Assembly (NCBI RefSeq): GCF_009193305.1
Contig: NZ_WBVS01000005.1
Span: 1-64,000 of the forward strand
From: Bifidobacterium cebidarum
GTDB lineage: Bacteria > Actinomycetota > Actinomycetes > Actinomycetales > Bifidobacteriaceae
DNA: 64,000 bases
Reading direction: 5' to 3'
Positions 53,234 to 61,461 of the stretch are shown piece after piece. Every line of letters begins with the position of its first letter. Position 1 is the first letter of the stretch. A program made the position numbers and the translations under genes. The notes beneath the pieces were generated by a model. It saw only the letters and a list, made by a program, of their open reading frames with translations. It searched no databases and was not told where the DNA came from.

Positions 53234-53312
53234 TTATCCACATCTCCTGCCTTCAAATAAGGTTATCCACATAGTTATCCACATCATTAATAACCCCGTC
53301 ACAGTATCCACA
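53234..53312 (+). promoter_or_regulatory. DnaA-box cluster upstream of paralogue 2
   Basis: Exact TTATCCACA at 53234-53242, 53263-53271 and 53275-53283, plus GTATCCACA at 53304-53312. The last two are 20 nt apart, exactly as before paralogue 1, and the four bases before the final box are TCAC-like in both (GTCACA here, GTCATA there). The last box ends 50 bp before the ATG at 53363. This is too close a match in layout to be chance. Confidence 0.75.
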
Positions 53313-53362
53313 TTCCTCATTTCCTCTTGCGTTCGAATCCAAGACCCCTGTAACGTCAATTC

Positions 53363-54364
53363 ATGAAGGAACACAAAGCCGTGACCGCTTTATTGAACAC
53401 AGCGAAGCAGCAAAAACGCTGTGCCTATGGGACCAATCGAGCCGAGCGCATGGCATTGCGCCGCAGATTGCAAGCAGATGAACTCATTTGCCCGTATAAA
53501 GGCATATACGTCGAGAAAACGTATTGGAGCAATCTTTCCCGAGAGGAACAATCGCAGCACACCATACGAACTTTGGCGAGACGCCACCCAAATTGGGTTT
53601 TCACCGGTATAAGCGCAGCATGTATATATAACGTGGAGCATTCCTATGCACTGCATGACGGCACTGTGTACATCGCTTCCTCGGGAGGCATCAATGGACA
53701 GGACGAGCCTCATCTTCAACGTATATATATGCAGAGAATCCCTGTGCGGAAATACAGAGGTATGAACGTCACATCGCCGGAACGCATGCTCATCGATTGT
53801 ACATCATTGCCGTTTGCGCAATCATTGGCAATATACGATTCTGCATTGCGCAACAACCTCATCACAACCAATGCAGTGCAATCATTGGCCTTGCAGTGTG
53901 TATGCGACGAAGCAGCAGTGTCGAAACTCCTCAAATACGCCAATCCTCTCAGTGAAAACGGAGGCGAATCATTTGCCCGCGGAACGATTCTCGAACGTCA
54001 TTTCGCGATTCCGCTATTGCAGGTTGAGTTCAACAATCCCAATCACCCCGAATCACCTTACAGAGTGGATTTCCTCTGGAAACTCGCCGATGGACGAATC
54101 ATTGTGGCGGAATATGACGGTACCGCGAAGTATGCCGATGCAAGCAACGCCAATCGTGCCAGCATACGAGCCAAACTTGAATATGAACGGAATCGGGAAC
54201 GGCACCTTAAGGATCAAAAGGTCACGGTGATTGTGCATCTGTTCTACGAAGATGTAGTGCAGCCTTGGAGATTGGAGAAAAAGCTACGGGAAGCCGGAGT
54301 GCCCCAAGCCTTGAATTTCGCTATGGCGCCAACGCTCACCCAAACGATTTCCACTGTTGCGTGA
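53363..54364 (+). CDS. AbiEi-like protein with DUF559/PD-(D/E)XK-like C-terminus, paralogue 2
   Basis: A 333-residue protein, the same length as paralogue 1. N-terminal winged-helix part: NRAERMALRRRLQADELICPYKGIYVEKTYWSNLSREEQ, then RRHPNWVFTGISAACIYNVEHSYALH. C-terminal part: PLSENGGESFARGTILERHFAIPLLQVEF near 197-225, SPYRVDFLWKLADGRIIVAEYDGTAKYAD near 232-260 with candidate catalytic Glu, Asp and E-x-D-G-x-x-K. The alignment of paralogues has conserved cores and divergent surfaces, so the duplication is old. No neighbour looks like a toxin partner. Promoter with four DnaA-box-like sites and a nested inverted repeat just upstream. Biochemical role unknown. Confidence 0.7.
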   Translation: MKEHKAVTALLNTAKQQKRCAYGTNRAERMALRRRLQADELICPYKGIYVEKTYWSNLSREEQSQHTIRTLARRHPNWVFTGISAACIYNVEHSYALHDGTVYIASSGGINGQDEPHLQRIYMQRIPVRKYRGMNVTSPERMLIDCTSLPFAQSLAIYDSALRNNLITTNAVQSLALQCVCDEAAVSKLLKYANPLSENGGESFARGTILERHFAIPLLQVEFNNPNHPESPYRVDFLWKLADGRIIVAEYDGTAKYADASNANRASIRAKLEYERNRERHLKDQKVTVIVHLFYEDVVQPWRLEKKLREAGVPQALNFAMAPTLTQTISTVA

Positions 54365-54405
54365 TCATTCGTAATACAGTCATTCCGTCAGCCGCAGTAA
54401 TACCC

Positions 54406-54430
54406 CATAAATAATTACCGATTATTTATG
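54406..54430 (+). promoter_or_regulatory. Candidate operator/-10 of the sugar MFS gene
   Basis: CATAAATAAT and ATTATTTATG form a perfect 10+10 inverted repeat with a 5-nt loop. Its right arm overlaps TATGAT (54427-54432), a good -10 hexamer about 75 nt before the start codon. A repressor bound here would block the promoter. No fitting -35 is seen. Confidence 0.45.
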
Positions 54431-54505
54431 ATATTTCCTCGCTGAAACTCAATGCTGAGGCTACTATGGGCTGATGTCCCCCACGCTGTATTGAGAGGAA
54501 GGCAC

Positions 54506-56407
54506 ATGGCGGGTCTGTTTCAGGATGCCACAAAACAAGCAAATCCGCTGGGAACCGCTATCCGCACGCAAGGTTCCGGCAAATACACGTTTGGTTTGGC
54601 ATTGAGTGCAGGTCTCGCAGGACTCCTCTACGGCTATGACACGGTCTCCATCTCCGGAGCGATTGAATTTCTACGCGCGCGCTACGGCTTGAGCACGGTG
54701 ATGGAGGGGTTCGTGATCTCCTCCATCATGATCGGCGCCATCGCAGGCGCGGCGGCGGCCGGCTTCCTCTCCGACAAGTTCGGCAGACGCCGCATTCTGA
54801 TCATCGGCGGCGGTTTCTTCTTCGTGGCCGCGATCTGGAGCGCGCTGACCGCGGGACCCATCGATCTGATCATTTCCCGTATGGTCGGCGGCTATGGCAT
54901 CGGTTTGACTGCGGCATTGGCGGTCACCTATATCACCGAGTCAGCACCGACCAATATCCGCGGATTGCTGTCGTTCTCCTACCAGATGCTCGCCGTGTGC
55001 GGCATCTTTCTGACGAATGTCATCAATTACATTATCGCTTCGTATGGCTCGCATTCCTGGGATGTGAACGTCGGCTGGCGATGGATGCTGGGGCTGGGCG
55101 CCATTCCCGCGGCCGCATTCCTGCTCGCGATGCTATGCTCGCCGGAAAGTCCCCGTTTCCTGATTCAGGTCGGCCGGACCGAGGAGGGTTTCGCCGTTCT
55201 TGAGCACATTCTCGGCACCGAACGCGCACGCCTGCGTACGGACGACATCAGCGCGTCCGTGAAGCTTGAGCATGAGATGTCGAAGGAATTCCACGATCTG
55301 TTCCGCCCGGGGCTTCGCAAGGCGCTGGTCATCGGCATTTTCCTCGCGGTGTTCAACCAGTTCATCGGCATGAACGCCATTTCCTATTACGGCCCGGTGA
55401 TGTTCGCCGACCTCGGTTTCGGCGGCGACACCGAATTCCTCGCCTCGGCAAGCGTGGGCGGCGTGGAACTGGTGGCCACGGTGATCGGCATGTATCTGAT
55501 CGACATGTTCGGCCGCAAACGCCTGATGGAGATCGGCACCGGACTGATGTGTGCATTCGCCCTGTGCATCGCCGCCGCCTATGCGATGGGCAGCTCGCTG
55601 CTCACATTGGTATTCGTGATGGCGTTCACCGCATCCTTCGCATTCTCGATGGGGCCGATTCCGTGGATTGTGATTCCCGAACTGTTCCCCACGTATTTGC
55701 GCGGCCGTGCGACGGGTTTGTGCGTCATGTGCCTGCTGTTCGCCAATTGGGTCATCGCCCAGTTCACTCCGATGATGATTGACGGATGGGGAGGCGGCAT
55801 CTCGTTCCTTATTTTCAGCGCGCTGAATCTGGTGTGTCTGCTGGGCATCATCGCACTGGTGCCGGAGACCATGGGCCGCACGCTTGAGGAAATCGAACAT
55901 CTATGGCAGCCGAAGACCGACATGGCAGCCGCGAAATACGCACTGAGCTCCGCGGACGCGAATATCCGCCATGCCGAGGCCACTTTGAGGCGCGTGGAAA
56001 ACGAGCGTCTGCAGGCCATGGGCATCATGACCATGGCTGAGCGCTCCCGCATTGCCGCGCAGAAGAAGGTCTTTGCGCTCGAAGCCGAGCAGCGTGCACG
56101 CGAACAGCAGCGGAAGACGGCTGCAGCGGCGTCCGAGGCCGCAGCCGAAGCCGTTGAGGAGCCGGCATCCGTGCGCGAAGCGGGTGAAGCGGGTATGGAT
56201 GAGACCGTGCCCATGTCTGATATTGCATGGCCGACGACCATCGGCAGCCCGGAGACTAACATGGCCGCAATGCAGGCCTCTCCGTCCACCGATGAGATGC
56301 TGCCGGACGATCGGAAGCCTGGGCAGACGTACCGAACCGAGGATGAGCGCGAGGCGCAGGCAATCGACCGCGCACTGGACTCGCTGGATTCGTTTATCAA
56401 GGATTAG
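54506..56407 (+). CDS. MFS sugar porter with long Ala/Glu-rich C-terminal tail
   Basis: A 633-residue protein. Residues 25-475 form a 12-helix sugar:proton symporter: LSAGLAGLLYGYDTVSISGAIEFL, GFLSDKFGRRRILIIGG (loop 2-3 motif), ESAPTNIRGLLSFSYQMLAVCGIFLTNVINY, CSPESPRFLIQVGRTEEGFAVL, FNQFIGMNAISYYGPVMF with the QF..NAxxYY sugar-binding region, and VPETMGRTLEEIEHLW. The extra ~155 residues (480-633) are rich in Ala, Glu, Arg and Gln, look helical or coiled-coil (AEATLRRVENERLQAMG; RIAAQKKVFALEAEQRAREQQRKT) and end in an acidic part; most homologues stop near 480-500. Start ATG 54506 follows GAGAGGAAGGCAC. Confidence 0.9.
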   Translation: MAGLFQDATKQANPLGTAIRTQGSGKYTFGLALSAGLAGLLYGYDTVSISGAIEFLRARYGLSTVMEGFVISSIMIGAIAGAAAAGFLSDKFGRRRILIIGGGFFFVAAIWSALTAGPIDLIISRMVGGYGIGLTAALAVTYITESAPTNIRGLLSFSYQMLAVCGIFLTNVINYIIASYGSHSWDVNVGWRWMLGLGAIPAAAFLLAMLCSPESPRFLIQVGRTEEGFAVLEHILGTERARLRTDDISASVKLEHEMSKEFHDLFRPGLRKALVIGIFLAVFNQFIGMNAISYYGPVMFADLGFGGDTEFLASASVGGVELVATVIGMYLIDMFGRKRLMEIGTGLMCAFALCIAAAYAMGSSLLTLVFVMAFTASFAFSMGPIPWIVIPELFPTYLRGRATGLCVMCLLFANWVIAQFTPMMIDGWGGGISFLIFSALNLVCLLGIIALVPETMGRTLEEIEHLWQPKTDMAAAKYALSSADANIRHAEATLRRVENERLQAMGIMTMAERSRIAAQKKVFALEAEQRAREQQRKTAAAASEAAAEAVEEPASVREAGEAGMDETVPMSDIAWPTTIGSPETNMAAMQASPSTDEMLPDDRKPGQTYRTEDEREAQAIDRALDSLDSFIKD

Positions 56408-56438
56408 TGAGGACGGGCGCTGCGGGACGTCTTGCGCG

Positions 56439-56477
56439 GTGGTGTTGCGCGGCATGGTTTCCACCGCACAACACCAC
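56439..56477. terminator. Hairpin between convergent genes
   Basis: GTGGTGTTGCG (56439-56449) pairs with CGCACAACACCAC (56465-56477), with a 2-base bulge. It sits in the 74-bp gap where the sugar MFS and the CydDC-like genes converge, so it could end transcription from both sides. No strong T-run. Confidence 0.4.
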
Positions 56478-56481
56478 GCCT

Positions 56482-59400
56482 TCACACCGTGAGCACTTGG
56501 TCGGCGATACGCATGGCGGATTCCCGGTGAGACACCAACACTACCGCGACACCGGATTGGGGCGCGGAATCACCGTATGCCGCAGCAGAGCGTTCGGCAT
56601 GGCTGGCGCCAAGATCCTGAATCGAGCGCAGGATAATCGCCTCGTTCAACGCATCCAGACGGCTGGTCGGCTCATCAAAGAGGATGAGGTCGGCGCTGCG
56701 CAGGAATACGCGAGCCAAGCCGATGCGCTGGCGTTCGCCTTCCGAAAGGCGATCGCCAAGCTCGCCGACCTCGGTATCGAGCCCATTGGGCAGGGAATCA
56801 ATCAGGCCCAAAACGGACGCTTTGCCTAGGGCCTCGCGCAGACGGTCGTCGGAAGCGGCGGCAATCTCCGATTCAGGCAGGGCGATCAGCAGATTGTCGC
56901 GAATCGTACCGTCGAACAGATGCGTGTCCTGGCTCATCATGGCTTGGATGCGGCGACGATAATGGGCGTCGATTTGCGGCAGAGGCGTACCGGAGAGCAG
57001 CACCTGGCCGGCTTGCGGGTCCCAGTAGCGCATCAGCAGCTTCAGCATCGTGGATTTGCCGCGGCCCGATGGCCCTTGGACGCCGAGGATGCCGTGGCGC
57101 GGGATGTCGAGGGAGAAGTCGTTGAGGACTGGCTCGGACGGTGCTGCAGCTGCAACGACAGCGGCGCCAGCAGCACCGGAGTAAGCAAAGGTCACATGAT
57201 CAAGCGTCATGCCTTGGAAAGACGGCGTTGCAGCGCCGGCTTCGGTAATGGCGGGAGTCTCATCCATGATGCCGAACAAGCGGCGTGCGGCGGCGAACGT
57301 TTGCGTGAGGTTGGCCGGCAGGGCGCTCAGCGCCAAGGTCGGGCCGAAGGAACTGGTGAACAGTACGAATGCGGCGACCAGTGCCGGGATGCGCATAGGT
57401 TCGGCGGCGGCAAGCGTGAGTACGATGGCGATGGCAGCGGTGTTCAGCAGGAAGACGAGCAGACCGCCGATTCCGGCGAAACGGCCGTTCACGCGGCTGA
57501 GCTTGGCGTGATCGCGCCAGAGTGCGCGGGTGCGGTTTTCGATGGCGCGGGCACGCTCTTCGCCACGGCCGAAACGGATGATTTCGTCGATGCCGCGCAT
57601 GTCGTCGAGCATCACGTCGTCGAGCTTGCCGGCGGCTCCGCGGATTGCAGGGCCAAGATTGCGCACGCCGGTGGCGAAGAACCTCGGGATGATGACGCCG
57701 ATCGCCAGATGCGCGACAATGAGTGCGAACGCCATCCACGGATTCAGGGTCGCCGCAATGATCGCGTAGACGATGGTGGTGGTCACGGCGATGGCCACCG
57801 GGCTGATGGTGTGCGCGAAGAAGATCTCGAGCAGTTCCACATCGGTGGTGAGCATGGCGATGAGGTCGCCCTTGCCCTTGCCGGCGAGCTTGGCCGGGGC
57901 GAGGCGGCGGAGTGCCGCGAACGCCCTGGAACGGAAGAGCGCGAGTAGATGGAAGGCCACGTTGTGGTTGAGGTATTGCTCGACGTACCGGGTGATGCCA
58001 CGCAGGAGCGCGCAGATAATCATGCCGATGACCGCCGGCGTGACGCCCATGCCCCACACCGGATGGCCTGCGATGGCGAACGCTGCGACTATGCCGAACA
58101 CCGGCAGGAAGGTCGCGGCCAAGTGTCCGATGGAGCCGGAGACGGTGGCTGCCACCATCAGACGGGTGAGAGGTGCGGCGACCTTGAGCAGACGCTTGAC
58201 CGTCTGAAGGGTGGTGAGTTGGGCGGGCTTGATGGCAGACGGCTCGGGAGAGACGGACGATGTGGATTGTGCACCCTTATTATTGGAGATCTCTTCCCCA
58301 CCCGGTCTGCGATCGGGAGTCCCCTCGTCAGAGCGGGCCTGTGAGGCGGATGCCTCGGCAAAATGTTCGATATTGGCTTGCGTGATGAACAGTTCGGCGT
58401 ATCGACCGTTCGCGGCCATCAGCGTGGCATGGGTACCGGTCTCGGCAACATGCGCATGGTCGAGCACCACGACCTGATCGGCATGCTCGGCATTGGCCAT
58501 GCGATGCGTAATCATAATCACCGTTTTGCCGCGAGATTCCGCCAGTTCACGGATGGTCGCGAGAATCAGTTCCTCGGATTCCACATCCACGCTGCTGGTA
58601 GCCTCATCGAACACGAACACCGGAGAATCATGCAGCAACGCACGGGCGATGGCGATGCGCTGGCGTTGCCCGCCGGACAGGTTGGCGGCATCCGGTTCAA
58701 TCACCATGTCAAGTCCAGCCGGCTGAGCATGCACAAAATCGGCGATGCGAGCCTGTTCCAGAGCTTGCCACAGTAGCGATTCCACAGGAGAATCAGTGCG
58801 TTCGCCATCATCAGCATTGTCCAGCACCGTCTTAGGCAAAGCCATCATCAGATTCTCGCGCAACGTTCCGGAGAACAGGTGGCTGCTGGCACCAATCAGT
58901 GTCACGTTGCGTGCGAGCGTATCGCCGGAGAGTTCGCGAATCTCGCGGCCGCTCAACGTCACCGAGCCTTGATACCCGGTCAATGTTCCAGCGAGCAAAG
59001 CCGCAGCGGTGGATTTGCCGGACCCCGAGACGCCGACGATGGCGGTGAGCCGACCCGGGCGTGCGGTGAAGGACACGTCCGTCAGCGCTTCAGTACCATC
59101 TTCATAGGCGAAGGACACGTGGGAGAAATCGACTTCGAACGCAGCATCATTCGGCAATACCGCCGTGCCATGCGCCGGCTCGGGCGCGTCGAGCAATGCG
59201 AAGATGCGCTTCGTGGAGGTCATGCCGTTCATAGCCACATGGAAGAACGAACCGAGCTGGCGCATCGGAATGAAGAACTCCGCGGAAAGCAGCACAATGA
59301 ACAGCAGTCCGGTAAGGGTCAGCGGGTATCCGATGCCGAATGGCAAGAGGTATTGCAGACCGTACACAGGGTAGCGAAGCACTTCAGGCACCTTGGATGC

Positions 59401-60330
59401 GAGGAACGCCATCGACAGTCCGGTATCGAACACATGGGCATGTGCATAACGCCATAGCGCCACGCCTATGCCGGCGGCCGCACCGCCATAGGCCACCACG
59501 TCCATGGCGGTCAGCGAGCGCAACTGGATCTGCAGCACGCGCATGGTCATCACGCGGAAGTTCTCGGCCTTCTTGTCCATTTCGGCGGCAGCGCGATCGT
59601 CGGCGTCGAAGTTCTTCAGGGTTTCAAGACCTTGCAGGTTGTCGAGGAACGCGGCACCCATATCGGTGTAGCGCCCCCAGTATTTCTTGAAGGCGCGGGC
59701 GGCTGTCATCGACACCATGCCGGTCACGATGATGATCAGCGGAGCGCAGACAAGCATGGTGAGCGCGGCCGGCATATCAATCGGTGCGATCGCCACGAAC
59801 AAGGTGATCGGCGCGAGAATCGCATAGAACAGTTGAGGCAGGAACAGCTCGAAGAAGCTTTGGATCTGTTCCACGCCTTCGCCGGCGGACTGCACCACAT
59901 CTGAGGTTTTGACGCGGCTGGCGTAGGAGGGGCCGAATGCCAGCATCTTGCGGTAAAGCTTGGAACGCAACGCGAGTTTGACGCGTTCGGCGGCTTCGGT
60001 GCCGAGGCGCGTGGCATGCGTGGTGGCGGTGTATCGTATGGCGGCGCACAGGAGTGCGAGGAGCACATAGAACATGATGTCGCCGGCCATCGGAAGCACA
60101 CTGCTGCCTGCTACGTCTTGCAGCTGCGTGGGGCATGGCCACGAGTCAGGTGATGTGTCATCGCACTGGTAGAGCGGCGGATCGACTGCCGTCAGCGCAT
60201 TGCTCAACAGCATGACCAATGAGAGTACGAAACCGATATTGGCGAGCAATCCCACCCACATCAAGGCCACTTTGCCGGCTATGAGTCTCCCGAGGCCCGG
60301 CGTCAGCTGGAATAGTCGCTTATCGAACAT
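56482..60330 (-). CDS. cydDC: Fused CydD-CydC-like ABC exporter
   Basis: A 1282-residue protein containing two complete half-transporters. First half: six helices up to about residue 340, KRIFALLDAPEP, Walker A GVSGSGKST near 430, signature LSGGQRQR near 543 and VFVFDEATSSVD. Second half from about 700: six helices, RRLFGIMDETPAITEAG, Walker A GPSGRGKST near 1087, signature LSEGERQR near 1190 and LILFDEPTSRLD. The YPVYGLQYLLPFGIGYPLTLTGLLFIVLLSAEFFIPMRQLG segment resembles CydD. CydDC exports cysteine/glutathione and supports cytochrome assembly; usually two genes, here one. An Ala/Gly/Ser linker joins the halves. Start ATG 60330 follows GAGGGGAAGC. Confidence 0.82.
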   Translation of the reverse strand: MFDKRLFQLTPGLGRLIAGKVALMWVGLLANIGFVLSLVMLLSNALTAVDPPLYQCDDTSPDSWPCPTQLQDVAGSSVLPMAGDIMFYVLLALLCAAIRYTATTHATRLGTEAAERVKLALRSKLYRKMLAFGPSYASRVKTSDVVQSAGEGVEQIQSFFELFLPQLFYAILAPITLFVAIAPIDMPAALTMLVCAPLIIIVTGMVSMTAARAFKKYWGRYTDMGAAFLDNLQGLETLKNFDADDRAAAEMDKKAENFRVMTMRVLQIQLRSLTAMDVVAYGGAAAGIGVALWRYAHAHVFDTGLSMAFLASKVPEVLRYPVYGLQYLLPFGIGYPLTLTGLLFIVLLSAEFFIPMRQLGSFFHVAMNGMTSTKRIFALLDAPEPAHGTAVLPNDAAFEVDFSHVSFAYEDGTEALTDVSFTARPGRLTAIVGVSGSGKSTAAALLAGTLTGYQGSVTLSGREIRELSGDTLARNVTLIGASSHLFSGTLRENLMMALPKTVLDNADDGERTDSPVESLLWQALEQARIADFVHAQPAGLDMVIEPDAANLSGGQRQRIAIARALLHDSPVFVFDEATSSVDVESEELILATIRELAESRGKTVIMITHRMANAEHADQVVVLDHAHVAETGTHATLMAANGRYAELFITQANIEHFAEASASQARSDEGTPDRRPGGEEISNNKGAQSTSSVSPEPSAIKPAQLTTLQTVKRLLKVAAPLTRLMVAATVSGSIGHLAATFLPVFGIVAAFAIAGHPVWGMGVTPAVIGMIICALLRGITRYVEQYLNHNVAFHLLALFRSRAFAALRRLAPAKLAGKGKGDLIAMLTTDVELLEIFFAHTISPVAIAVTTTIVYAIIAATLNPWMAFALIVAHLAIGVIIPRFFATGVRNLGPAIRGAAGKLDDVMLDDMRGIDEIIRFGRGEERARAIENRTRALWRDHAKLSRVNGRFAGIGGLLVFLLNTAAIAIVLTLAAAEPMRIPALVAAFVLFTSSFGPTLALSALPANLTQTFAAARRLFGIMDETPAITEAGAATPSFQGMTLDHVTFAYSGAAGAAVVAAAAPSEPVLNDFSLDIPRHGILGVQGPSGRGKSTMLKLLMRYWDPQAGQVLLSGTPLPQIDAHYRRRIQAMMSQDTHLFDGTIRDNLLIALPESEIAAASDDRLREALGKASVLGLIDSLPNGLDTEVGELGDRLSEGERQRIGLARVFLRSADLILFDEPTSRLDALNEAIILRSIQDLGASHAERSAAAYGDSAPQSGVAVVLVSHRESAMRIADQVLTV

Positions 60331-60433
60331 GCTTCCCCTCAATACGTGTCATCAATCTTCTTCACCGTAATGGAAAAGCGCGGCACACGCCAGCCTTGCC
60401 GATAGCGAAATACGTCACAGAGGCCTTTATGCA

Positions 60434-60642
60434 GCTATCTCGCTTACGAAGGGTACATTGGAGGCTTCGGGAACATCTATCTGCTTTACGAGGGGTTCCT
60501 AATCAGCCTAATCGCGACTAGAGCATCTTTCCTTGCATCGTTATTTCGCCGTTTTGAAGACCGGTCTACTCGGAGAGGAACCCCTTGTAAAGCAGATAGA
60601 CCTTCCGACAAGCCCAAATCAACCCCTCGTAAGCGAGATAGC
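60434..60642. repeat. Long imperfect inverted repeat (66-nt arms)
   Basis: Arm 60434-60499 and arm 60577-60642 are reverse complements with scattered mismatches, anchored by CTATCTCGCTTACGA outside and TATCTGCTTTACGAGGGGTT inside, around a 77-nt centre. The anchors are 42 nt (2 x 21) apart, so this also fits a 3+3 design of 21-nt units, though the middle unit is diverged. It fills the 327-bp gap between the CydDC-like gene start and the end of the peptide-transporter operon. Confidence 0.8.
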
Positions 60643-60657
60643 CATTGTTGCGGCAGC

Positions 60658-61461
60658 TCATCCGCGCATACCGGGTGCAATGCTGACGCTGCGGGCCGCA
60701 GCGAGCAGATCCTGTGCGTATTGCGGGCCTGGATCGGCGAACAACCCCTCCGTTGATTTATGGACCACGCTTCTGCCGCCGCGCATGACCATGATGTCAT
60801 CACATAATGCGTTGGCCACACCTAAATCATGAGTAATGAGCATGAGGCTCAAGCCGTTGGTTTGGCGTAGTTCAGCCAACAGGTCCAAAATCTCGTGCTG
60901 CACAGAGACGTCCAATGCACTGGTGGGTTCGTCGGCTACGAGCACATCGGGATTCACCGCGAGCGCGCGGGCGATGGCGATGCGCTGGCGTTGCCCGCCC
61001 GAGAAGGCCTGCGGCCGGCGGGAGAGGATGCCGGCCGACTCGCCGAGACCGACCATGCGCAGCAGCTCGAGGCAACGCCGTGTAATGACCTCGCGCGAAG
61101 GCCTCGAGCCTAATGTGTGATGCAGCAGCATGCCTTCGGAAAGAATGCGATAGACGCTATGGCTTGGATTGAGCGAGGAATCCGGATTCTGGAACACCAT
61201 TTGGACGCGTCGGCGTTGTTCACGGGTACGGCGTATCGGTGCAAGGGGCTGGCCGGCGAGTAATACTTGGCCTTCCGCTGGCGCAATCAGCCCGGCGGCC
61301 ACACGCGCCAAAGTGGATTTGCCGGCACCGGACTCCCCCACAATGCCAATCGCCCTGCCTTTCGGCAGGCTCAACGACACATGGTCCACGGCGGTGAAAC
61401 CGCCATAGTGCACGGTGATGCCGCGCATCTCAAACAATGCTGATGATGCATGTCGTGTCAT
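60658..61461 (-). CDS. Dipeptide/oligopeptide-type ABC transporter ATPase (DppF-like)
   Basis: A 267-residue ABC ATPase. Seen: Walker A GESGAGKST near residue 41, QMVFQNPDSSLNPSHSVYRIL (Q-loop and the NPxxSLNP motif typical of peptide/nickel importers) near 87, signature FSGGQRQRIAIARAL near 152 and VLVADEPTSALD. It energises import together with the ATPase at 61458 and permeases at 62285 and 63091. ATG overlaps the partner's stop by 4 nt (ATGA). Unlike most DppF proteins it lacks the long C-terminal ligand-loop extension. Last gene of the operon. Substrate may be peptides or nickel. Confidence 0.9.
   Translation of the reverse strand: MTRHASSALFEMRGITVHYGGFTAVDHVSLSLPKGRAIGIVGESGAGKSTLARVAAGLIAPAEGQVLLAGQPLAPIRRTREQRRRVQMVFQNPDSSLNPSHSVYRILSEGMLLHHTLGSRPSREVITRRCLELLRMVGLGESAGILSRRPQAFSGGQRQRIAIARALAVNPDVLVADEPTSALDVSVQHEILDLLAELRQTNGLSLMLITHDLGVANALCDDIMVMRGGRSVVHKSTEGLFADPGPQYAQDLLAAARSVSIAPGMRG

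Noticed and set aside
48931-53312. Replication origin indicated by DnaA boxes
   Set aside because: No dnaA, dnaN, gyrB or rep gene nearby and the boxes fall in two promoters with conserved spacing; a regulatory or titration role fits better.
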